From Asterias rubens (lineage: Eukaryota; Echinodermata; Asteroidea; Forcipulatida; Asteriidae), in contig NC_047070.1 of NCBI RefSeq assembly GCF_902459465.1, forward strand, positions 1,798,001-1,862,000: 64,000 bases of DNA, in the 5' to 3' direction. Shown here in pieces: positions 12,960 through 22,576 of this stretch (the first letter of the stretch is position 1; the number at the start of each line of letters is the position of its first letter). Below the pieces are notes generated by a model. That model was not told where the DNA came from, did no database searches, and saw only the letters and a list, made by a program, of their open reading frames with translations. A program made the translations under genes and the position numbers.

Positions 12960-13091
12960 TTTTACGAAATAACACACAACAGCCGTCGGTCGACTTTGTA
13001 AACAATGGTCTGGGTCCCAGCCTATTCATAAGTGTAACAGGATGGAGCGAAATGAAGGGTACCCTGCCTCTTCGAAAAATTAATTTCCAAG
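12960..13091. promoter_or_regulatory. Bidirectional promoter between CDC23 and HTRA2
   Basis: Only 132 bp separate the two divergent start codons, so both promoters must lie here or overlap the first exons. Each start codon is embedded in a YY1-type core, AAnATGGCGGC: aagatggcggc over the HTRA2 start on the plus strand, and aaaatggcggc over the CDC23 start on the minus strand. YY1 sites overlapping the translation start are known in animal housekeeping promoters. No TATA box is seen. Confidence 0.75.
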
Positions 13092-16000
13092 ATGGCGGCC
13101 TCCATGGTGAGAAGAATTTTGCTGTCTCAGACTCGGCCAATATTTCAAAGAAAAGTTCATGTGTTTTCCGTCCATCGACACATTCTTCAATCAGCGAAAC
13201 CACAAACATCAATATGCAGGACCATCTCACAAGAAAAGATGAATGAAAATAAAAATTTATTCTTCAAGAGAATATTTCAAGGAACAGCGATATTTTGTTT
13301 TCTTTGTTTTATGACACCGTATCTTCATTCATTGATTGGTGCCCGATTTGAACCACGGAGAGATAAGAAACGACGGAAACTACTGGCCCTTAAAGAGGCA
13401 GAAGAACGTAAAAACTCCCCGTGGAATGACTTCCAAGAAGATGACTTTGGAAACGGCTCAACAAACTTTGCGGAGCAATCACAAGAAGAGTCAAGTATCT
13501 TTCCTGTTGTGAAAGCAGCAAAAGTTTTTGATGAAGGGGATGGTTTTGTACCACCACGTTCACACCGGTTCAACTTTATTGCAGATGCAGTGGATATTGT
13601 TGCACCCTCTGTGGTTTACATCGAGATCCACGGAAGGTATACAACTTACAATGTAATGTAGGGCCTCTACAAGCAAGAAGTACTCCTAGAAGTTAGAACT
13701 ATTATGCAGTTTTGTTCCGCTATCGTGTCCCGTAACTTCCATAGACATACATCTCTCATGAAAATAACGAGTCTGCTTTTTTTCTGGTTCTTTTATAAAG
13801 TTTTAATTTTGTCAACGCAAATCTTTTTTTTCGTTTTTTTTATCTCGCCAAAATTAGGCTCTATGTGTCCTTTGAACTCTCATTGGCCCTGGGGCGACAG
13901 AAAATCTACTGCGCAATCTTGAAAATTGTTAAAAATGATAAATGCTTACCGTAATTCAGTCCCCAACTACTCCGTTTTACCACTACACTACAAATGTCGA
14001 TTGTCCTCGACCGTGCGCATATTTTTTCCCAGGACAAACGTGAAGAATTATCTGCACGCGTTCGTAGTTCTCAGACACAACGTGTGCAGGACAAACGTGT
14101 GTGGATAATTCTCCACGTTTGTCCTGGGAAAAAAGTACGTGTATGTTCGGGGACAATGGGCATTTGTAGTGTAGTGGTAAAACGGAGTAGTTGGGGACTG
14201 AATACCGGTAAGAATTTATCTTTTTTAACAACTTTGTAGATTGCGGAGTGGATTATCTGGACGTCCCCCGAGTCAATGAGAGTTCAAAAGACACACATAT
14301 AGAGCCTAATTTTGGCGAGATTAAAAAAGAAAAGAAAAGAGATTTGCGTTAACAAAATTAAAACTTTATAAAAGAATCAGTAAAAAGCAGACTCCTTATT
14401 GTCGTGAGAGATGTAAACCTATGAGGTTACGGGAGACGATAGCGGAATGAAACCGAAATAGTTCTAGGAGTATACGAGAAGTACAACTTGAAACCGTTAT
14501 CTGTCTACTATATTTTTCTTACTTTTCTTAATGATGTAGAAAAAAAAACTGATTGTGAAGCTTTTATTTCTAGCTCATTTATTGTTATTATTTATGTTAC
14601 TGTAGCCTTTATTTACTAAAAAATCAAATTAAATTAATAAATTTACAGTACTTGCCCCAGGCTACTCCACTAGAACTATTGTTATGTGACTCATCACATT
14701 GTGAGATTCGTTCCGCTATCGTCTTTGTGGAGACATTAACAAAATGAACCCTACTCCTAGAACTATGAGGTTCCTTCCGCTATGGCTCCCTGAACGCCGA
14801 GACAACAGCGGAACGGACCTCATAGTTCCAGGAGTAAACGACCCCCATATAGTTCTAGAAGTATTATCGACCGGGCACTAGTTAGTTTGGCCGAGTGTTA
14901 TAAACACTTTTTATATTTCTCTTTTTGTAATTTTGTCAACAACTTTTTTTTCTACGAACAGGCACCCTATGATGGGTGGGAAACAAGTTGCTATTTCCAA
15001 TGGTTCAGGGTTCATCGTCAGTTCAGATGGTCTGATTCTAACCAATGCTCACGTTGTGGCCAATAAGATGGGAGGTAAACAATCCGTAATGGTCAAGCTC
15101 CATGGTGGACGGATAGTTACTGGTCATGTGATAGCTATTGACCCAATATCGGACTTGGCTGCAGTCAAGATTAATGATGGGGTAGGTGTTCATGTTTGGA
15201 TCACATCATTAAATAGACCCTTTAAATGTGACGTCACATGCTCAAAAATCTCTCACTGGGGTCAAAAAGGGCCCTCACGGGGTCAAATGAGGAAAATGGT
15301 TGGGCAATAGCTGTTCTTTGTGCGTAAAACAAGCGCGTGGGCTCTGCGTGCCTGTAGCGTTTTTCGTTATGCAAGGTGTCTGTAACTCATCTTTGTTTGG
15401 CGCATTGAATTCCTAATCATTCCAAACAAACCTTGTATTAATTTCCAGGCCTTGAAAACTGAAACAACCCATGTCAAATGTACAGTTTGTGACTGGTATC
15501 CTGCTCATTTCTGTTAAACAGGAAATTGTTGAGCAACATTTTCTGCTTAAGCGGCTTTATTTTAAACATATTGTTACACTTGATATTCATAAATTTTTGT
15601 TTCTGCAATCTGTCTGCTTATAAATTGCTTATAAATTTGTAGTGTTTTTGTCTGTACCGTTTGAATCAATTAACTTCCCCAGTGTGTTAAAATAAAGTTC
15701 TAATCTTATCATATCTTAATATAAACCACAAGGGAAACTGACTGGGTGAATCAACAAAATAGGGACAAAATATGGACACCGCCAACATAGGGCTAGATAG
15801 CTCAGTTGGTAGAGCTCCGGGACGTTAATCCGGAGGTCGTTAGTTCGAATCCCACTCTAGTCAATTCTTTGTTCAACTTTAAAAATCTTATCATATATTA
15901 TGAAAACAGGCCCAAGTTATTGCTCTTATGTTGTTTGTGATGATCTTTTTCTGCAGACTGATCTACCAGCCATGAAGCTTGGTAAGTCCGCTCGGTTACG

Positions 16001-19000
16001 TCCTGGTGAGTGGGTTATAGCGATGGGAAGCCCTCTAACATTGAGTAATACCATCACAGCGGGAATCGTGAGCACAGTGAACCGTACCAGTAAAGAGCTG
16101 GGACTCAATAAAGACATCAACTACATCCAGACCGATGCTGCAATCAATGTAAGCTCATGGAAGAGAAAAAGGCTTTTGTTGTTCTTCTTCCGTTCTAGTG
16201 CAGCCTTCATAATTGAAGATAGTCCCACTGCCAGACAGTGACACACTGGAGCGAACCCTTTTTCTTTGCGATAAGTGTGTACTGGGGTCTTTATCGTACG
16301 TTGATAGTTGTTATAACAACACACAGGACCTTCAGCTTTACGTCCAATCCAAAGGATCACCTCGGGAGTAGCTTTAACCAGAGAGCTTAAACCAATCAAT
16401 TTTGTCTCCTGTCGTCGATTTCACAAAAAGACTAATCATAGGACATGAGACGAGTCCCAACCCTGCACTGTAGCATGCAGACCTTAAGATTAATCTTAAG
16501 TTAGGACGAGTTACTTGTCCCAACTCGAGATAAGACGAGTCCTAACTCTTTGTGAAATCGACCCCTGATGATGACTAGAGCGTGCTAGTCGAAGCATTGA
16601 GACCAACTAAGAATTCACTCCGCATTAGTGAAGTTAATAACAATCCTCTGTAAGTTGGAGTAGTTTTCCCTGTCGATTGTAGCAGTTAAAAAGCAGGACA
16701 GTTCATTTCAGAACTCTCTCTCATACACAACATTGGGTTCATGGCTGTGATTATGGATGGCGCAAGTCAAGAAATTGTGATTCAGTAACTAGTAGACAAA
16801 CTTGATTCTAGTCATTGTGAAATCAGCAAATAGTTCGGTAGGATTCGAACCCCAACATTGTGATTGCAAGTCCTGCAGTCTAACCACTGAATCCCATTTT
16901 TTTTCAAGGGGGGGGGGGCAAGATGTGGATAATTTTTTTGTTCAGAGTAAGTTTTTGTTTGGGGGGGTGGAATTATTACTTGTTAAAAATCAAGTAAGCT
17001 CAGTGGTTTTCTCCTTTCACCTCTGTGGACCCTGGTTTACCTCTGTGGACCTGGTTTATCTCTGTGGACCCTGGTTTACCTCTGTGGACCTGGTTTATCT
17101 CTATGGACCCTGGTTTACTTCTGTGGACCCTGGTTCAAACCCCACCTCCTACTGGAGCCTTGCATGTGGATTGTGTTTTCGGTTTCATTACATGGGTTTT
17201 CCCCATTTTGGGATTTTCCTCCCATATCTAAAACTAAACAATTCTTTATTGTTTCTTTTTTACCCTGGTTTTGGATATGTCCTAAACTGACTAACCTTTT
17301 TTTTCTTCTTTTTTTCAAGTTTGGTAATTCAGGTGGCCCATTGGTGAATCTGGATGGAGAAGCTATCGGAATAAACACCATGAAAGTAACGTCAGGGATC
17401 TCCTTCGCTATTCCCATTGATTATGCCCAGGACTTCCTGGACAAGGTCAATCAAAAGATCAAATCAGAAGGTAGGGTCAAAGTTCACAGGTTATAGCATC
17501 TCAAATTGATTAAGCAATAATAACAGATACATTTGTTTATCAAACAGTGTTTAGTAATCGTAGAGGCAAAGTATACCTTTGGTATTTGGAACCGTTTGAT
17601 TGTTGAATCCTTTTAAATGACGAAAATATGTAAACAACCAAACTAACAAAGTTTTTTTTTTTCACCGAAAATTCAGAGCGAATAAAAATATGTCCACGCA
17701 GGAAGAATAATCCCTAATAGGAATATACAATCTGAGAAATGTATCTGACAGTACAAATTCTCAAATTAAAATTTGGAGGCATAAAACATGACATCTTTTT
17801 ACATTACATTACTTCTCAAAATGCTTTATACTATCGAAAGCTGCTGTAGGCTTCTAATCAAAACGTGTTATTGCCATTGAGTCAAAGAATGATTACCAGA
17901 GGTATAACTTCCCTTAAACCATTACCATGTCACCATGGTCAAGTGGTTAGGCTGCAGGACTTGCAATCACAAGGTTTTGGGTTCGAATCCCCCAGCTGAT
18001 CACTGATTCCACAATGACAAGAATAAATATTGTTGTCTAGTATCACAATTTCCTAATTTGTGTAGTTTCATAATCATAGATGTGAAACCAATGTTTGTAT
18101 GAGAGAGATTGGCTGTTGCCAGCTTGGTGTTTATATCCCTTTGTGGGAGTTTGCCGAGTTCCATTGATGGGAAGATCATTCAAACAACAACATGTGCCTA
18201 ACAATGAAATACATTTTTACAGGGTGTTCAATACATAGCTGTGGAAGATTTTGAGGCCCAATCAGCCTTGGTCAAGGCAGAGGCATTATTCACTCCGAAA
18301 GAGACGCTGTAAACCAACCCGTATACACTGCGTAATTTGTGTACTCACATTGCATCACAACTGTATACACTTTGCGTAATGTAATGTGTGTATCTCACGA
18401 CACATTACCAAAAATACGCACAGTGTATACGGGTGGGTCGTGTGATAAGGTAACACACATTAAGCCAGTGTTTACAGATGGGTTTACAGCGACTTTTTTG
18501 GAATGAAAAATGCGACTGCCTTGAGCAAGGCTAAGGTCCAATAAACGTTAAACTCTTCATGAGTATTATTTTTTGATTGCTTTAGATTCTTCATCAGGCT
18601 TGACCGGTAGCTGGTTCTCAGGTGGGAAAAAGACAACAACACCAGATGAGAAACGAGGCTACATCGGCATCACCATGTTGACCTTGACCCCACCTCTGCT
18701 TAATGACCTCAAGTCACGCATGGCTGACTTTCCTAACGTCACACATGGAGTCTTAGTGTACAGGATTACTGTGGGATCTCCGGCATACATGTAAATATTC
18801 AATCAATATTTTTTATTTCTTTTCTTGAAAATTACTAATGCACAGTTAACAGGCCTGGAATTTAATTTTTGACATGTTGAAAGGGCAAGGCCATTTTCAT
18901 TTTGTAAAGGGCACTTCCATGAACCAAGGCAAACACAAGAAGCAACGGAGGCCATGGCCTTTGTGACCTGTGTGTCATTCAAGGTCCGAGATAAATTTCA

Positions 19001-19710
19001 CCAAGAAAACTTCACAGCCCACTGTGAGTTTTAGTTTTTGAAACGTTTGCCCGCGTTGTTCAGTATAGACCTTATTATCACACTACTCTATTCCCGGGGC
19101 AACCCTTGGATCGCTTTCCCCCTGATCTACCCCGGCAAATATGCGCATACCCCGGGGAAATAGCCAACCTTGCTCTGGAGTAGGTCTAAGCAGTAAAACG
19201 CCAGGATATTCTTGAAATGTGCAACCAGAACCCCATGGAAAAGGGACCTAGGCGGGGACATGTGAAAGTGGGTTGGGTAACTGTGGGGTAAAAAAACTCC
19301 TGGGGGCTTCTCCAGTGATGTATTCCACTGGGAGAGAGAAGCAGTGTGAGTAGGATTTGAAACTTTGCATCGTGTCAATACCATACAGAAAGGTTTCCGG
19401 TAACACCATGTAATGATAATCTCTAAATGAGTTGAGGTAGTTTCTGAAAAGAACCATTGGTTTCAACTCCATGTTTCGATCAGTATGCTCTGATCGTCTT
19501 CTGGAGAGAGCTGATTTGAAACTTTTGTCTATTTTTATTCACAGGGTTGGTATGAAAGCTGGTGATATTGTTACTCACATCAACGGCAAACCAGTCAAGT
19601 CTGCTACGGACGTCTATAATTCAGTGCTCTCTAACAAAGAAGTGGAAATAGCTGTAGTCCGTCGCTCACAGACACTAACTATTAAGTTAGTTCCAGACGA
19701 GTCCCAGTAA
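13092..19710 (+). CDS. HTRA2: HTRA2/Omi mitochondrial serine protease, 6 coding exons
   Basis: Trypsin-fold protease of the mitochondrial intermembrane space, with roles in protein quality control and, in several animals, in apoptosis through IAP binding. Exons: 13092-13636, 14962-15181, 15957-16148, 17320-17470, 18586-18790, 19545-19710. Phases agree, giving 1479 nt and 492 aa (human about 458). The N-terminus is basic and presequence-like, followed by a hydrophobic segment at about 62-84 and a charged linker. The protease domain starts near residue 160 ([19 protein letters not shown]). The catalytic triad is His212 (TNAHVV), Asp246 ([10 protein letters not shown]) and Ser323 (FGNSGGPL). The C-terminal PDZ domain spans about 395-485 ([30 protein letters not shown]). 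The canonical mature N-terminus AVPS is absent. AKVF at 143-146 is a possible equivalent. It is divergently paired with CDC23. Confidence 0.95.
13679..14473. mobile_element. 795-bp palindromic MITE in HTRA2 intron 1
   Basis: The arms are inverted copies from agtactcctagaagttagaa on the left to aatagttctaggagtat on the right, meeting near 14075. The centre contains smaller palindromes of cccaggacaaacgtg. The left edge is about 40 bp past the exon 1 donor. A shorter relative lies at 14745-14875. Confidence 0.8.
14745..14875. mobile_element. Short palindromic relative of the 13679-14473 element
   Basis: actcctagaactatgaggtt and aacggacctcatagttccag are inverted partners enclosing ccgctatggctccctgaacg. 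It ends about 85 bp before HTRA2 exon 2. Confidence 0.6.
15788..15866 (+). mobile_element. tRNA-Asn-like SINE head in HTRA2 intron 2
   Basis: An acceptor-like pair (ggctaga/tctagtc), A-box tagctcagttggtagagc, a GTT anticodon loop (ac gtt aa) and B-box agttcgaatcc are present. The T-stem does not pair. The same head recurs in repeats next to ccacaagggaaactgact at 43330, 44385, 52725 and 55570, so this is a SINE rather than a tRNA gene. Confidence 0.55.
16415..16566. mobile_element. CCTAAC palindromic MITE, copy in HTRA2 intron 3
   Basis: gtcgatttcac at the left and gtgaaatcgac at the right, with inner words taatcttaagttaggacgag and inverted cctaac/gttagg runs. Confidence 0.8.
16832..16893 (-). 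mobile_element. tRNA-like sequence upstream of HTRA2 exon 4 (minus)
   Basis: Minus-strand A-box (gtggttagactgcaggactt) and B-box (ggttcgaatcc). It matches the plus-strand copy at 17936-17996, forming an inverted pair around exon 4. Confidence 0.5.
17015..17140. repeat. 20-bp minisatellite in HTRA2 intron 3
   Basis: About six units alternating ctctgtggaccctggtttac and a one-base-shorter form, about 180 bp upstream of exon 4. Confidence 0.85.
17936..17998 (+). mobile_element. tRNA-like sequence downstream of HTRA2 exon 4 (plus)
   Basis: A-box caagtggttaggctgcagga and B-box gggttcgaatccccc. Partner of 16832-16893. Confidence 0.5.
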
Positions 19711-19990
19711 AACCTCCACACATCAACGGCAAACCAGTCAAGTCTGCTACTGACGTCTATAATTCAGTGCTCCCCAACAAAGAAATGGAAATAGCTGTAG
19801 TCCGTCGCGCACAGACACTAACTATTAAGTTAGTTCCAGATGAATCCCAGTAAAACCTCCACACATCAACGGCAAACCAGTCAAGTCTGCTACGGACGTC
19901 TATAATTCAGTGCTCCCCAACAAAGAAATGGAAATAGCTGTAGTACGTTGCTCACAGACACTAACTATTAAGTTAGCTCCAGATGAATCC
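19711..19990 (+). pseudogene. Two tandem extra copies of the HTRA2 terminal exon segment
   Basis: The stretch from cacatcaacggcaaaccag (19576) to just past the stop codon recurs at 19719 and 19862, an exact 143-bp period. Each extra copy keeps an open reading like the true exon ([14 protein letters not shown], then a stop after PDESQ), with small shared changes (LSNKEV becomes LPNKEM). They lie after the HTRA2 stop, so they are 3' UTR or exon decoys. 143 is not a multiple of three. Confidence 0.9.
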
Positions 19991-20073
19991 CAGTAAAACC
20001 TCCATACAACGAGGTCAAAGGTCACATTGGTTAGGACACACTGATTGGTTGGTTGACCATCTCTTTGATTGAA

Positions 20074-20449
20074 GGCCTGGGCGACTATTTCAATTTACAA
20101 CTTGACTAGCCGTGCCTCAAATAGTCGCGACTAATTTTTAATTCCCAAGACGTGTTGCAGCATGTTTGCCACAGGTGCAATGTAGTCAAATTCACGCTGA
20201 AAGGATTGTTACACTGATGTCTGATTGTGTTTTGTAAGTAAATAATGTTGTTGTGAATAGCTGTAAGCGACACAATTGGTTCACCAAACAGGTAGTCACA
20301 CAACAATTTGTGTTAGTAGTCGCGACTGTTTTTTTTAAGGGTGGCTAGATTACCCGAGTTGTTAAAAAACGGTAGTCGCGACTCGACTAAGCAATCAATA
20401 GTCGGGACTGAGACACTAGTTGCCCAAGCTGCCCAGGCTTAATTGATTG
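20074..20449. mobile_element. Candidate MITE downstream of HTRA2 (tagtcgcgact repeats)
   Basis: gcctgggcgactatt at the left and gttgcccaagctgcccaggc at the right suggest inverted ends. Several tagtcgcgact palindromes lie inside. No coding frame. Confidence 0.5.
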
Positions 20450-21649
20450 CGACCACTCGAATGGAAAATGACAGTAACTAGTACGCTCTCCATAGTACAC
20501 TTTATCACAGAGATAACACAAAATAATAATAATACACAACCTACAACTGAATTTCAAGGAAATAGACCTCATATTGACAAGCCACAAGCCATAGATTCAC
20601 ATGGGAATTAAAATGTGCAAACACAAGAAACAATCAGTTTAAAAGGATTTATTCTTCTCAAACATGACGTCGTACAATGTAAATAACTAGCTCTTCAAAG
20701 TATAGAGGGTTTTTTTCAGTACAAAGTGTTCATGTTGTGTTTTGTTTATGAAAAACTACCGCTAGTAAACTTGTGGTGTACACAAGAGTTCCTTGCTCTT
20801 TGGTACAGCCATAGTGCAAGGGTACAGCCATGTATAAAGTTTGTTGGGTGAAGTGTTGCACTGAAAAGAGCCTGTGTGGTCTCATCGTTTTATGAAGAGT
20901 GTCCTCTACTTGTCTTTTCATACTTTGTTTTCTTTTTGTGCAAAACAAGATTCCCCCAAGATAATCTTGAGAAAGGGAAGAGGAGTGTAACAAAGACAAA
21001 TTCGTGAAAAAAGCATTGTAGTGTTAGGGTGTTTGTTATGTTTTTAGTGTGTTTTTTTTTTTTTTTTAGGGGGGGGGGTGAAGAAAACTGTTTTGAAGAA
21101 AGAAAATATTTCTTTGATTCAACATATTCGTTGAAGTCTGGAAAATCAAACAAATCGTGTTTAGTAAATGTAGATATTTTGTTAACATGGAACAAACTGT
21201 GAAATGGCAATCCAGACATGACATTTTCCATTTCGATTGATGTTAGTTTTGCATCGGAGAAAGAATAAATTTATCCTTACTCCAAACTTTCCTGAGGGCA
21301 AAGAACCTGAGTATACAGTGCGTATAACACTTCAGTGTTAGGGTAAAACAAAATTGATAGGCCTATTTTCCTTGTTAATCAACTCTTGCCTTCATTTCTG
21401 AACACTTTGTGTATTTTGCTATAAGTCACTTGTAGCAGCTTTTGCCTCTTCCAGCTGATTGCTTGCATATTTTTTTTTAAATGATAGATAAATTGAATTC
21501 AAAATAAACAATGGATGGTTGGACAAAGATCAAATAAAACTTTTGAGTCGGATCATTGAATATCATTTGCAGTATCTATTATCATAAAGTGTCCATTTCT
21601 AATGAACTTGACAGGCGTTTTAAATTTTTGTATACATGAAATAATGCCT

Positions 21650-21892
21650 ACTCTCAGGCATGCAACTCTTCCGCGTTTCCGTGGAATTCCGCTTTCTTTT
21701 TTTCTTCGTTTTTTGTAAAATAAGCCTAGTACATGCTAACAATGCACCTAAGAGCATAATAAACCTCAACATTTTCTAGGGTACCATTGTGGGTATCATG
21801 TCCCGTGGCGTTTCGGCTGCCTCGCTCTGCACTTGCGTTGTGCCTTTGAAAATGTTCCTCTTTTTTTTCAACGGGCAGTTGCATGCCTGCTA
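21650..21892. mobile_element. MITE with gcatgcaact ends, copy 2 (inverted)
   Basis: Carries gcatgcaactcttccgcgtt at the left and gggcagttgcatgcctgc at the right. Confidence 0.7.
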
Positions 21893-22157
21893 CTCTCAAG
21901 GGGTTGTAATTAGAACCCAATGTCTGTTTCAATCCTTTGTACTTTTTATACCATAAAACTATTCTGTGAAAAAGTATTTTCTAAAGGTAGTAGCATTTTT
22001 TATAGATATTGACAAAAATCTGGAGCAGTTATTTCCATGCAGGAAGAAAAATGTGCTATCTGAGAAACGCTACTGTCAATGTTCTCGGATTCAAATTTGT
22101 TGTAGTACCACGCGTGTACGTGCTTCGCTTGACTCTCGTGCACTTTTCACATGTAAA

Positions 22158-22252
22158 ATACATCAAAGATGGCTGTCAATGACGCGTATTGCAATCCATC
22201 TATACATCAAAGATGGCTGTCAATGACGCGTATTGCAATCCATCTATACAGC
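22158..22252. repeat. Tandem duplication, unit about 46 bp
   Basis: atcaaagatggctgtcaatg then acgcgtattgcaatccatct occurs twice in direct order. Confidence 0.9.
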
Positions 22253-22576
22253 CAGAGGTGTGATTGATACCCTGTGTCACTTCACTGAACATGAATCAAC
22301 ATTCGTGATAAAATACCATGAAAGTTTTGTTGCTGTTTTCTCAAAAAAAAGGCACTGTGAAATTTTTACATGTGACTTTTATTGTATCTTTCTTGATAAT
22401 TTTGTCGATAAATCATGATAACATGGACACAAACCCAACAATGACACATCCTTTAAGAACAACATATTAAACTCATTGCATACAATACAATTTGTACAGT
22501 TTGTACAATTTTAAATGAAACTGACAGGGTACATGTTAAATGATGTACCACTAATTAATTTATTCATGAATCTAAT

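Larger units (their letters stand above)
20450..22570. other. Intergenic stretch between HTRA2 and lectin A
   Basis: Apart from the MITE at 21650-21892 and the 46-bp duplication, no gene is seen. Candidate polyadenylation signals (aataaa) exist near 21265 and 21505, but which one serves HTRA2 is unclear. A block at 21120-21310 recurs at 35845-36095. Confidence 0.4.

Noticed and set aside
15788..15866. Functional tRNA-Asn gene
   Set aside because: A- and B-boxes are good, but the T-stem does not pair and the same head recurs inside a repeat family.
16802..17290. 162-aa plus-strand frame in HTRA2 intron 3
   Set aside because: Mostly translation of the 20-bp minisatellite plus a tRNA-like repeat. 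The real exon 4 starts at 17320.
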